Source: CADDZO01 sp035294145 (GTDB lineage: Bacteria > Chloroflexota > Dormibacteria > Dormibacterales > Dormibacteraceae). Taken from it: a stretch of 64,000 nucleotides of DNA. The stretch lies in assembly GCA_035294145.1 (NCBI GenBank), contig DATGLL010000099.1, positions 26,317 to 90,316 on the forward strand. Reading direction: 5' to 3'. Below the pieces are notes generated by a model that was not told the DNA's origin, did no database searches, and saw nothing but the letters and a program-made list of their open reading frames with translations. Below are positions 42,666 to 51,328 of the stretch, in pieces. Positions within the stretch are counted from its first letter, which is position 1. Each line of letters begins with the position of its first letter. The position numbers and the translations under genes are program-made.

Positions 42666-43580
42666 GTGCCTGAGGGGCGGGATCGAGCGGGACCTCGCTC
42701 GGGCCGGTCGGTGGCCGAGCGGTTCGTCGAGGTCAGGGCGCAGGACGGGTTGTCCCTGACCGGCATGGAGATGCGGCCCGGCAAGGCGGCCGGCGCCTGC
42801 CTGGTCTGGGTGCCCGGCTTCGGGGTCGGCTACGACCTCCCCCAGTGCGCCCGGCTGGGCCGGGAGCTGGCCCGTCGTGGGATCGCCTTCGTCTCCGCTG
42901 GCCTGCGTGGGCAGCATGGCGGCGTCACCGGCTGGCGCTATCGCGACCACCGGGTCGAGCTGGCCCGGGTCGGAGGCTGGTGGGAGATCTTCGAGGAGTC
43001 GGCGTGGGATGTCGCCGCCTGGGTCGAGCATGCGGTGGCGCTCGGCCACCGGCAGGTCGTGCTCGCCGGCCACAGCTTCGGTGCCCTTCGCGCCGTCTTC
43101 TATCTCGCTCGGTGCGTCGACCCCCGGGTCGCCGCCTTGGTCACGGTCTCTCTCAGCTTCGGCTTGCGGGCCCTGGACCCGGAGACGGCGAGGCTGGCGG
43201 CACGATTGGTGGCCGAGGGCAGAGGCGAGCAGCTCCTGCCCGAGGGCAGCTGGCCGCACGGGTTCGGGACCACCACGGTGAGCGCTCAGACCTACGCCAG
43301 CTGGTGGCGGGTGGCGCCCGGCTTCTTCGGCCCTGGGGGCGAGCACTTCGCGGGCATCACCTGTCCCCTGCTCGTCCTCTACGGGTCGGCCGACGTTGGG
43401 GGGCAGGAGGAGATCGGGCTCGTCATCCGCCTGGCCAGGGCAGCGCCGCGGGCCGAGGGCCACGTGCTGGAGGGCGTCGGTCATGGCTACGTGGGGGGCG
43501 AGGCCACGATCGCCGAGGCCATAGCGGCCTGGATCGCCACCTTGGCGCTCGACGAGGAGGGCGATCGGGCACGGACGTGA
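42666..43580 (+). CDS. Alpha/beta-hydrolase
   Basis: This alpha/beta-hydrolase of about 304 residues has the nucleophile elbow GHSFG (LAGHSFGALRAVF), the oxyanion strand CLVWVPGFGVGYD, an acidic residue region CPLLVLYGSADVGG and a C-terminal catalytic His in GVGHGYVGGE. The catalytic triad therefore looks complete. It could hydrolyse an ester, lactone or C-C bond. The start is uncertain: GTG 42666 has GGGGGA upstream, while GTG 42711 is closer to the first conserved strand. It lies between the CMD-like and DapA-like genes. Confidence 0.75.
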   Translation: MPEGRDRAGPRSGRSVAERFVEVRAQDGLSLTGMEMRPGKAAGACLVWVPGFGVGYDLPQCARLGRELARRGIAFVSAGLRGQHGGVTGWRYRDHRVELARVGGWWEIFEESAWDVAAWVEHAVALGHRQVVLAGHSFGALRAVFYLARCVDPRVAALVTVSLSFGLRALDPETARLAARLVAEGRGEQLLPEGSWPHGFGTTTVSAQTYASWWRVAPGFFGPGGEHFAGITCPLLVLYGSADVGGQEEIGLVIRLARAAPRAEGHVLEGVGHGYVGGEATIAEAIAAWIATLALDEEGDRART

Positions 43581-43674
43581 TCGGGCGGAGGCGGGGTGGG
43601 ACGGCGCGGCTCGCCCGGCCTTCGGAGCAGGGGTTTTGGAGGTGAAGGATGCAACAAGGGGTGACCAGGAGCGG

Positions 43675-44658
43675 ATGGCCATGCCGGTAGGGAACCCTGA
43701 GGCGAAGGCATGGGCTCGCCAGCACGTCAAGGGTCTGTGGACGACCCCGATGATCCCCATGCGTGCGGATGGCTCCATCGATCATGAGGGCATCCGCCAC
43801 AACGTGGAGTACATCCTGGCCCTGGGCGTTGGAGGCATAGGCTTCGGGTTCTCCGAGCCCTGGTACCTCACGCTGGCGGAGCGGATGGAGGCCTTCTCTG
43901 TCTTCGTGGACGCGGTGGGGGGGCGGGTCCCCTGCTACGTTCACGCGCTTGACTACAGCGTGCCTGAGACCATCAACCTGATCCGTCACTGCGAGCGGAT
44001 CGGGGCCGACGCGGTCATGCTGTGGACCCCGATGGAGTTCGCCAAGACCGAGGACCTGGCGGTGGAGTGGTTGGAGTACGTCGCCGGTCAGGTCCGGATG
44101 CCGATCTTCGCCTACAACACGTACCATGCCGGCCTCAGTTACTCCATCCCCGCCATCAGGCGGATCGCCGAGATCGAGAACGTGGTCGCGCTCAAGGACG
44201 CGGTCAACGATTTCGGCCACACGGTGGAGGCGCTCCGCGCGGTGGGCGATCAGATCGTCGTCAGCAACCCCCTTGAGGAGTACCTCCCGGCGATGCTGCT
44301 CTACACCAACCAACAGGTGTTGCTGGGCACGACGTCGGTGTTCCTGATGCAGAGCCCCCGCCTCCGGCCGATCCAGGAGTACGTCGAGCTGATCCACCAG
44401 GGGAAGGTCGCCGAAGCCTGGGATCGCTACTACGCGTTGAAGCCGCTCCGTGACGTCTGGAGCTCCATCTATCAGGTCCTCTGGGATCAGGATGCCGCGG
44501 TGCATCCGATCGCGACCATCAAGTACTGGATGGACCTGATGGGCATGCGAGGCGGGACGGTGCGACCGCCGCTCAAGCCGCTCTCGGAGGAGGCAAAGGC
44601 TGAGTTCCTGCGCCGGCTGGAGGCAACCGGCTGGCTGGAGCGGCTGTGTGGGCCCTAG
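43675..44658 (+). CDS. DapA/N-acetylneuraminate lyase-family aldolase
   Basis: The protein (327 residues) is a DHDPS-family class I aldolase barrel: GLWTTPMIPMRADGSIDHEGI at the N terminus, FAYNTYHAG with the catalytic Tyr, and the Schiff-base lysine in VVALKDAVNDFG. The usual GTTGE motif near residue 45 reads GFGFSEPW, so the substrate pocket differs from true DHDPS. Members cleave or form 2-keto-acid aldols, including aromatic aldols (hydratase-aldolases). ATG 43675 follows CCAGGAGCGG. The crotonase start at 44720 follows 61 bases after its stop. Confidence 0.83.
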   Translation: MAMPVGNPEAKAWARQHVKGLWTTPMIPMRADGSIDHEGIRHNVEYILALGVGGIGFGFSEPWYLTLAERMEAFSVFVDAVGGRVPCYVHALDYSVPETINLIRHCERIGADAVMLWTPMEFAKTEDLAVEWLEYVAGQVRMPIFAYNTYHAGLSYSIPAIRRIAEIENVVALKDAVNDFGHTVEALRAVGDQIVVSNPLEEYLPAMLLYTNQQVLLGTTSVFLMQSPRLRPIQEYVELIHQGKVAEAWDRYYALKPLRDVWSSIYQVLWDQDAAVHPIATIKYWMDLMGMRGGTVRPPLKPLSEEAKAEFLRRLEATGWLERLCGP

Positions 44659-44719
44659 GCCCGCCTGGCCGCCCGCTCGTGGGCTCCACGGCCTGCCCGC
44701 AGACGATCAGGAGATGGAC

Positions 44720-45580
44720 ATGACGGGACGTGCGCGCCTGATACTGGCCGAGCCAGCCGGCCCGGTGCTCTACCTCGGCCTCAACCGGCCGGAGAAGGCC
44801 AACGCGATGAACGCCGAGATGCTGCGCCAGTTCGACGAGACGCTGGAGCGCGCCCGTGAGGACGACGAGGTACGGGTGGTGGTGATCTACGGCCGGGGAC
44901 GGGGCTTCTCCGCCGGCTACGACATGGACGGGCGTGACCATGCCGATGCCGATGGGCGGCGGGACCCGCTGGTTGAGTACCGTGACGACCGTAGGCTGGT
45001 CGAGCGCTGGCTCAGGGTCTGGGAGTTCCCCAAGCCGGTGATCGCCCAGGTCCATGGGTACTGCATGGGCGGTGCGACCCAGCTGGCCTTCCTCTGCGAT
45101 CTCACCTACGTGGCCGAGGATACCCGCATCCAGTACGCGGCCATGCGGGCCGGCGCCGGCCTCATCCCGCCCACGTGGGCGTTGGCGATCGGGCCCAAGC
45201 GGGCCAAGGAGTTCGGGTTCCCCGCCGGCGCCACCATCACCGGTGCCGTGGCGGCGGAGTGGGGCTGGGCCAACCGGGCGGTCCCCGCCGATCAGCTGGC
45301 GGAGGTGGTGGCGGAGATGGCGACCCGGATCGCCGCCGAGCCACCGGGGCTGGTGGAGCTGGAGAAGGCAGCGATCAACCGGGTCTTCGAGGCCGCAGGG
45401 TTCCGGACCAGCCTGCTCACCGGCGCCCTCAGCAACGCGGTCGGGCATGGCAGCCTCGAGAGCGCTGCCATCCACGCCGAGCTCCGGGAGCTGGGGGCGA
45501 AGGAGTTCGCCCGACGCAAGGAGGAGCGGGTGCAGGAGCTGATCCGGCGACGTCGGGCGCCGGGGAGAGGCGAGGCGTGA
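44720..45580 (+). CDS. Crotonase-family protein lacking both catalytic glutamates
   Basis: This 286-residue crotonase has LYLGLNRPEKANAMN, the oxyanion strand GRGFSAGYDMDG and VHGYCMGGATQLAFLCD. Gln sits at the Glu144 position and Ala at the Glu164 position (IQYAAMRAGAG). It shares with the protein at 22433 the ATQ motif, GPKRAK and EWGWAN, so these two form a subgroup that probably shares a reaction other than hydration. ATG 44720 has AGGAG 6 bases upstream. The CoA-ligase gene downstream overlaps its stop by 4 bases, suggesting consecutive steps. Confidence 0.83.
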   Translation: MTGRARLILAEPAGPVLYLGLNRPEKANAMNAEMLRQFDETLERAREDDEVRVVVIYGRGRGFSAGYDMDGRDHADADGRRDPLVEYRDDRRLVERWLRVWEFPKPVIAQVHGYCMGGATQLAFLCDLTYVAEDTRIQYAAMRAGAGLIPPTWALAIGPKRAKEFGFPAGATITGAVAAEWGWANRAVPADQLAEVVAEMATRIAAEPPGLVELEKAAINRVFEAAGFRTSLLTGALSNAVGHGSLESAAIHAELRELGAKEFARRKEERVQELIRRRRAPGRGEA

Positions 45581-47625
45581 GCGGGGTCGCGGACCTCCCG
45601 CTCCTCCTTGAGCGTCTGCTCCTCCCCCCTGCGATCACGATCGTCGGGGCCTCGCCCAACGGGCACATCACGAGCCACCTCCTGCGCAACCTGGAGAACC
45701 GGTCCTGCCGCTTCGGAGGCCGGGTCCATCTGGTCAACCCCGCCTACGCGCGACTGTTCGACCGCCCCTGCCTCCGCAGCCCTGCGGAGATCGAGGGGGA
45801 GCCCGGCTTGGTCTACCTCCTGGTCCGGCCCGAGGCGTGCCTCCCCTCCCTCGAGGCGTTGGGGGAACGGGCCCACGGCGTCATCCTCTTCCCCGACGCC
45901 AGTCACGAGCCGGGTGGGTACGAGGAGGCCGTCTCGGCCTGGGGGCGGGCGCACGACGTGGGCGTCCTCGGCCCGCAGTCGAACGGCCTGGTCTCCCTCC
46001 CAGGGCGGGTGCACGGGCTGCTGATCCCGGTGGCGGAGCGGCTGGCCGCCGGGGAGGTGGCCATCCTGGCCCAGAGCGGCGGGGTCCTGGGCGGCTTGGT
46101 CAAGTCCCTTGCCCAGCGGCGGGTGGGGCTGCACGCGGCCCTGGAGTACGGCACCGGCTGCATGTTGGGCCTCGAGGAGCTGGCCATGGCCCTGCTGCGC
46201 AGGCCCGAGGTCCGCCTCCTTGCCCTCTACGCCGATGGGCTGGCCTCGGTGGATGGCTTCGCCCGGGTGCTGGAGACGGCCGAGCGGGCGGGCAAGGCGG
46301 TGGTGGCGATGATCGCCGGTCTCTCGGACGGGGCCCGTCGGGCGGTCGCGTCCCACAGCGGGATGGCGGTCACGCCGCGCCGGGTCCTGCGCGGCCTGGC
46401 CAGCCAGCATGGCGCCCTGCTGGTCGACACCCTGGACGAGCTGGTGTGGTCCATCGAGGCCCTGCACGGGGTGGGCTACGAGCGACCGCCGGGGTCGGAG
46501 GTGGCGGTCTTCAGCGACTCGGGGGGAGGCGCGATCGCGCTCGCTGACGCGCTCGCCTCCCAGGGGCTGGGGCTGGTCGAGCCGGAGGGGGAGGCCAGGG
46601 ATCGGATCGGGGCACGCTTCGGCACGGCCCTCAACCCCTTCGACTTCGGCAGCGCGAGCATGGGCCACGTTCGTGAGCAGGCCGAGGACGTGCGCGCGGT
46701 GGCGTCCGAGCCGCGCTACGGCGTCTTCGCCTTCGCCTCCACCATCGGGCTCGCTACCGCCGAGCAGTCGGTGCACGTCGCCCAGATCGATGAGTTCACC
46801 GCGACGGTGGAGGGCCTCGGCCGCTTCCCCTTGATCGCCAGCCCCGTCCCGCTTGCCGCCGACGACCCTGATCCACTCCAAGGACGGCGTGCGCTGCTCG
46901 GCCTGGGCTCGCTGGAGTCGGCGGCCAAGATCCGGGCGCTGGCCTGTTGGGCCCGAGGGGGCGCGGCGTCGTCGGCGCCGCCCGTGCCTCGGCCCCGCCG
47001 TGCCCCGGCGGCGCCTGGGAGGGCATCTGCCTCCGTGATCTCCGGCCGGCCCGCCCAGGGCCTGCTGCGGGACCTGCCCGTCGCCTGGCCCTCGCAGACC
47101 TGGCTCAGCACGCTGGCCGATCTCGATACCGGCCCCCGGATCCCGTTCCCGGTGGTGGTCAAGACGGAGGCGGGCCTGGCCCACCGCGCACGGCTAGGGG
47201 GGGTGCTGCCGGGCATCGACAGCGAGCGGGACCTGCGCAACGCCGTCCGCTACCTGCTCGACCGTTTCGGAGGGCCGATCTCCATCGCTCAGCTCGTCCC
47301 GCACGATGAGGAGTACTTCCTGGGCGCCTACCGGGAGGCCGCCATGACCCTGATCTTGCTCGGGGCGGGCGGGGCCCAGGCCGAGGACGCTGACGTGCGT
47401 CTGGCCCCGCTCCGTCCCGAGCAGGCGCGCGCCTTCGCCGAGCGACACGCCCCTGACCGGTGGAAGGAGGTCACCGAGCTGCTGCTGGCCTTCCAGGACT
47501 GGCTCCAGGGCGCGCCCTGGGTGGAGGCGGTGGACCTCAACCCCGTCGTGCCGGGGGCGGATGGCCTGGTCGTGCTCGACGCCAAGATCCACGGCGTCCC
47601 CCGGTCGGATCCCCTCCACGGGTAG
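45577..47625 (+). CDS. ADP-forming acyl-CoA synthetase, third paralogue
   Basis: This 682-residue fused CoA ligase has the CoA-binding motif ITIVGASPNGH (residues 20-30), the phospho-His H260 in VASHSGMAVTPRR, and a divergent C-terminal ATP-grasp half (VVVKTEAGLAHRARLGGV, LLGAGGAQAEDADVR). The ATP-grasp half is shorter than in the other two copies, and the linker around residue 470 is Ala/Pro/Arg-rich. Substrate activation is likely but weaker evidence remains for a complete nucleotide site. GTG 45577 overlaps the crotonase stop. Confidence 0.78.
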   Translation: MSGVADLPLLLERLLLPPAITIVGASPNGHITSHLLRNLENRSCRFGGRVHLVNPAYARLFDRPCLRSPAEIEGEPGLVYLLVRPEACLPSLEALGERAHGVILFPDASHEPGGYEEAVSAWGRAHDVGVLGPQSNGLVSLPGRVHGLLIPVAERLAAGEVAILAQSGGVLGGLVKSLAQRRVGLHAALEYGTGCMLGLEELAMALLRRPEVRLLALYADGLASVDGFARVLETAERAGKAVVAMIAGLSDGARRAVASHSGMAVTPRRVLRGLASQHGALLVDTLDELVWSIEALHGVGYERPPGSEVAVFSDSGGGAIALADALASQGLGLVEPEGEARDRIGARFGTALNPFDFGSASMGHVREQAEDVRAVASEPRYGVFAFASTIGLATAEQSVHVAQIDEFTATVEGLGRFPLIASPVPLAADDPDPLQGRRALLGLGSLESAAKIRALACWARGGAASSAPPVPRPRRAPAAPGRASASVISGRPAQGLLRDLPVAWPSQTWLSTLADLDTGPRIPFPVVVKTEAGLAHRARLGGVLPGIDSERDLRNAVRYLLDRFGGPISIAQLVPHDEEYFLGAYREAAMTLILLGAGGAQAEDADVRLAPLRPEQARAFAERHAPDRWKEVTELLLAFQDWLQGAPWVEAVDLNPVVPGADGLVVLDAKIHGVPRSDPLHG

Positions 47626-47631
47626 AGAACG

Positions 47632-48492
47632 GTGGTGGTGGACGCCCACCTCCACGTCTGGCACGCGGTGTCGCACGCGACCCCCTGGCGGCCGGGGTGG
47701 GCACGCCACGCCCATGGCCCCCGCTTCCAGGTCGAGGACGCGACCCGAGCCATGGAGGGGGCAGGGGTCGCGCGAGCCATCCTCATCCCGGCGGCCTGGG
47801 ATGTGCGCGGCAACGAGCTGGTGGAGGAGGCGGCGCGTCGCTTCCCTGAGCGCTTCGCCGCCTTCCCTGTGGCCGACCTCCGCTCCCCGCTGGATGCCGC
47901 CGCCTTGCGCAGCTGGATGGAGCGGCCGGGTGTGCTCGGCCTGCGTCAGATGTTCCCGCCCGGCGTCCGCTCCCGGCTGGAGGACGGCAGCGCCGATTGG
48001 CTGTGGCCGGCCGCCGAGGCGGCCGGGGTCCCGCTCATGCTCTGGATGCCCGGCCAGCTCCGGCATCTCGGGCCGATCCTGCGCCGTCACCCTCGGCTGA
48101 GGGTGACGCTCGACCACCTCAACTTGGGCATGGGGCCGACCTCCTCCGAGCGAGCCACGGCCCTGCGTGAGCTGTGCGCGCTAGCCGACCTCCCCAACCT
48201 GGCGGTCAAGGCCTCGGCCTTGCCCTGCCTGGCTCCCGAGGAGACGTATCCCTACCCCAGCGCCCAGCGGCTCGTGCGCCAGGTCGTGGACGCCTTCGGC
48301 GCTCGACGGGTCTTCTGGGGCTCTGACCTGGGCCGGTTGCCCTGCTCCTATCGGCAGGCGGTCTCGATGGTGCTCGAAGGATCGGCTGGCCTGAGCGAGG
48401 GTGAGGTCGCCCTGGTGATGGGCCAGGCCATCTTGGAGTGGCTGGGATGGGGGCCGCAGACGGCGTCGGAGGCACCCGCGCCCGGGCGCTGA
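47632..48492 (+). CDS. Small amidohydrolase-2 family protein
   Basis: This 286-residue TIM-barrel protein starts with the metal motif VVDAHLHVWH and has LDHLNLGMGP, VKASALPCL and the metal-site VFWGSDLGR near residue 223. The pattern resembles lactone hydrolases and dicarboxylate-lactone-type members (for example 2-pyrone-4,6-dicarboxylate lactonase-like) rather than the larger DxHE copies in this window. GTG 47632 starts 6 bases after the CoA-ligase stop. It ends the run beginning at 40887. Confidence 0.78.
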   Translation: MVVDAHLHVWHAVSHATPWRPGWARHAHGPRFQVEDATRAMEGAGVARAILIPAAWDVRGNELVEEAARRFPERFAAFPVADLRSPLDAAALRSWMERPGVLGLRQMFPPGVRSRLEDGSADWLWPAAEAAGVPLMLWMPGQLRHLGPILRRHPRLRVTLDHLNLGMGPTSSERATALRELCALADLPNLAVKASALPCLAPEETYPYPSAQRLVRQVVDAFGARRVFWGSDLGRLPCSYRQAVSMVLEGSAGLSEGEVALVMGQAILEWLGWGPQTASEAPAPGR

Positions 48493-48851
48493 CCCCTCGG
48501 TCGCGCGAGCCGATGGTCGGTTGATGGACGAGGTCCAGGGTCGCTCGTCGCCTGGCTGGAGCTGGGGTCGCCCCCTCCTCCGCCGGGCCTCATCCGACAC
48601 GGGGGCGCCGGTCGCCGGTCGGCCCGAGCTGGGGTGCGCGCGCCGCCAGCGCTGAGCCGTCTCCTTGCGCCTCCGCTGCCCCGCCGACGTCTCCAGGGCC
48701 GCCTCGACGTCCCCTCCCGATCGGGCCGGTCGGGGTGACGCATGCGTCGCGGGGACGCGTCGGGAGGGGGCCCTCGGCCGATGGGGCCGAGATTGCCTCG
48801 GGCACGGGGAGGCGATATGGTGGACGCACGGATCCCGAGGGAGGCTGCCAG
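48493..48851. other. Intergenic stretch, no gene seen
   Basis: These 359 bases before the dioxygenase-like gene contain no recognisable protein frame. Near the right end, an A+T-richer patch and GGGAGGCTGCC form the ribosome site of the next gene. Confidence 0.4.
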
Positions 48852-49733
48852 ATGATCAGAGCCATCGGCCATGTCGCGCTCCAGGTCCCCGACCTGGAGC
48901 AGTCGGTGCGCTACGCCGTCCAGATGATGGGGCTCCGGGAGGTGGAGCGACGGGACGGGAGCGCCTTCCTGACGCACGGGGCGATGCACCACTCGCTCCA
49001 GTACGTGCAAGGCCCGCGCGCCGCGCTCGACCACATCTCCCTGGAGGCGGACGGTCCCGCCGGCCTGGAGCGCCTGCGCGACGCCCTCGCCCGATCCGGC
49101 GTACGCGTGCTCTCGGAGACCCCGCAGGAGCCCGGCCTGGCCCAGGCCTTGCGCTTCCTGGGGCCGTCGGGGGTGGTGGTCGAGGTCTACGCGGGCATGG
49201 AGGGAGGGCAACCCTCGTACGTCCCCAGCGGGGTGCGGCCTCGGAAGTTCGGCCACATCACGCTCAAGAGCTCGAACCTCCGTGAGCTGCAGGACTTCCT
49301 CACCTCCGTGCTCGGCTTCAAGCTCTCCGACGACATCGGGCCGGGGGTGCTGGTCTTCCTGCGCTGCAACCCCGACCACCACGGGCTCGCCATCGCGGCG
49401 GGCGCGGACGGCCACCACCACTACGCCTGGGAGGTCGAGAGCATCGCCGACCTGGCCCGGCTCGGGGACCTGCTGGACACCCAGGGACGGTGCTTCCTTT
49501 GGGGGCCCGGCCGGCACGGCGCCGGGGACAACATCTTCACCTACCACCACGACCCAGCCGGGGCCATCGTCGAGTACTACGCGGACATGGAGCGCATCTA
49601 CGACGACCGGCCCCCACGCACCTGGGACCTCCACGACCGCCGGGCCGCCAACCTCTGGGGTGCGTCCTTCACGCCCGAGTTCATCGAGGACGGCCTACCC
49701 AACGCGGGCGTCGACGAGGGTGGGGGGAGGTGA
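48852..49733 (+). CDS. VOC-family extradiol dioxygenase-like protein
   Basis: This 293-residue protein has two vicinal-oxygen-chelate modules: IRAIGHVALQVPDLEQSVRYA (N-terminal) and RKFGHITLKSSNLRELQDFL (C-terminal). The metal ligands of catechol 2,3-dioxygenase-type enzymes are in place: H135, a His in DGHHHYAWEV (about 190) and E241 (GAIVEYYADM). It probably cleaves a catechol ring with Fe(II), though some relatives have other roles. ATG 48852 follows GGGAGGCTGCC. It overlaps the next gene by 4 bases. Confidence 0.82.
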   Translation: MIRAIGHVALQVPDLEQSVRYAVQMMGLREVERRDGSAFLTHGAMHHSLQYVQGPRAALDHISLEADGPAGLERLRDALARSGVRVLSETPQEPGLAQALRFLGPSGVVVEVYAGMEGGQPSYVPSGVRPRKFGHITLKSSNLRELQDFLTSVLGFKLSDDIGPGVLVFLRCNPDHHGLAIAAGADGHHHYAWEVESIADLARLGDLLDTQGRCFLWGPGRHGAGDNIFTYHHDPAGAIVEYYADMERIYDDRPPRTWDLHDRRAANLWGASFTPEFIEDGLPNAGVDEGGGR

Positions 49734-50779
49734 AGGCGGTCGTCCTCCATGCCTTCGGCCCGCCCGACGTCCTCAGCTACGAGGACTGGCCGGACCCGGG
49801 GCCGCCTGGTCCGGACGAGATCGTGGTCAGGGTGGGGGCGGTCAGCGTCGGCCGGTTGCTGGACCTCGGCACTCGCGCTGGCACCAACCGGTACTTTCGC
49901 GGCCAGCTGCCCCACATCCTCGGGAGCGAGCACGCCGGGATCGTGGTCGAGGTCGGTCGCGACGTCCACCACCTGCAGGTGGGCGATCGGGTGGCCGTGT
50001 TCAGCTCGGTGAGCTGCGGTCGGTGCCGGTTCTGCGAGGAGGGCCGGGAGGACGCCTGCCCGGAGACGGAGCTGATCGGCGTGCACCGGCCGGGGGCGGA
50101 CGCCGAGCTCGTCCAGGTGCCGGCCTCCATGGCGACCGTGATCCCGAAGGACCTCCCCTTCACGGTCGCCGCCGCCATGGCCCTGACCGGCCCGGTCGCC
50201 TGGACCCAGCTGGACATGGCCGGCCTGTGCCCGGGGGACTGGGTACTGATCAACGGTGCCGCCTCCGGCCTGGGGTCGATGACGGCGGTGGTGGCCAGGC
50301 ACCTCGGCGCCCGGGTGATCGGGACCTCACGGAAGGCCTGGAAGCGGGCCTTCCTCCTCGAGCTCGGCCTGGAGGCGGCCCTCGACGCCACCGCCCCCGG
50401 CTTCGAGGAGGAGGTGCGCGAGCTGACCGGGGGCGCGGGCGTGCAGATCGTGGTCGAGAACATCGGCTCGGCCGAGGCCTGGCCCCACCTGCTCGGAGCC
50501 CTGGCCCGGCGGGGGACGGTGATCTCCTCGGGCGCCTTCATCGGCGACCGGCTGCCGCTCGACCTGCGCTCGCTCTACCAGCAGAGCCAGCGGGTGATCG
50601 GGGTGCGGACGGCCACCAAGCGCGGGGTGGCCGCCTTCTGGCGGGAGGTCGCCCCGCATGTCCGTCCCGTCCTGGATCGCACCTTCCCGCTCGCCGAGGC
50701 GGCCGCTGCCCATCGACACCTCGAGTCCAGCGACAACCTGGGTCGGGTGGTCCTGGTCCCCACCGAGAAGGCCGGCTGA
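49730..50779 (+). CDS. MDR-family oxidoreductase without the catalytic-zinc cysteine
   Basis: This 349-residue medium-chain dehydrogenase has the four structural-zinc cysteines in CGRCRFCEEGREDAC and the NAD(P) loop VLINGAASGLGSMTAVVA. At the catalytic-zinc Cys position of alcohol dehydrogenases (GxCHSD-like) it reads GAVSVGRLLD, so that cysteine is absent while the GSEHAG histidine is kept. It may act as a quinone/enoyl reductase rather than an alcohol dehydrogenase. GTG 49730 overlaps the dioxygenase stop and has GGGGGGAG upstream. Confidence 0.83.
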   Translation: MKAVVLHAFGPPDVLSYEDWPDPGPPGPDEIVVRVGAVSVGRLLDLGTRAGTNRYFRGQLPHILGSEHAGIVVEVGRDVHHLQVGDRVAVFSSVSCGRCRFCEEGREDACPETELIGVHRPGADAELVQVPASMATVIPKDLPFTVAAAMALTGPVAWTQLDMAGLCPGDWVLINGAASGLGSMTAVVARHLGARVIGTSRKAWKRAFLLELGLEAALDATAPGFEEEVRELTGGAGVQIVVENIGSAEAWPHLLGALARRGTVISSGAFIGDRLPLDLRSLYQQSQRVIGVRTATKRGVAAFWREVAPHVRPVLDRTFPLAEAAAAHRHLESSDNLGRVVLVPTEKAG

Positions 50780-50943
50780 GCCCGCCCACCCCCACGCCGC
50801 CGCTCGCGCGTCTGGCCAGCGAGGGAGATACCACCGTGGCCATGTAGACGGGGTCCGAGGCTCGACAGGCAATCTGGCCGGACGAGGTACCGCACCCTGC
50901 CCCGGGGCACCGGGGCCCGGGGCCGAGCCTCTGTACGGGGTCG
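50780..50943. other. Spacer before the MetE-like/importer operon
   Basis: No gene is seen in the 549 bases between 50780 and 51328 as a whole. The promoter and operator near 50944-50973 are listed separately, and the long untranslated stretch 50974-51328 is G+C-rich with no recognisable protein. Confidence 0.4.
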
Positions 50944-50971
50944 TTGACAAACAAATCAGATGTCTTAGCAT
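50944..50971 (+). promoter_or_regulatory. Sigma-70-type promoter TTGACA-N16-TAGCAT
   Basis: TTGACA at 50944-50949 and TAGCAT at 50966-50971 are separated by 16 bases, close to the housekeeping consensus. It points to the operon starting at 51329. The leader of about 350 bases is long. The -10 element lies inside the MarR-type motif at 50958-50973. Confidence 0.6.
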
Positions 50972-50973
50972 TT
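50958..50973. promoter_or_regulatory. AGATGTCTTAGCATTT motif (putative MarR operator)
   Basis: This 16-mer differs at only three positions (13 of 16 match) from AGATGTCTAATCATCT at 59029. It overlaps the -10 element of the promoter at 50944, so a bound repressor would block transcription. A MarR-family gene lies at 56671. Confidence 0.58.
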
Positions 50974-51328
50974 TCCGCGGGATGGCCAGGAAGGGGGACG
51001 GTCGGGGAGACGGCCCGATCCCGGACACGGCTGACGATGGAAGGAGGGAGGAGGCGCTTGAGCCGATCCCCCCGGCGCGGCGGGGTCGTGAGGACCCCCC
51101 GCAGGGGTGGGGCCGTGGAGGCCCTCCACGTCGCCGGGCGAGGCCGGGCCGGGACCTGACCAGGGTTGACGCCGTCGCTGACGCGCGACGGAGCGATCGA
51201 CAGGAGGCGATGGAGGGCCTGGGACGCAAGAGGAGATTGGCCCTCGGGGAGCGGTAGGTCGAGGGGTGGCCGGCGCCAGGTAGAGGGCGACCGCGCCTGG
51301 CGCCGTCCGCGCCCGCTATGGGGTCACC

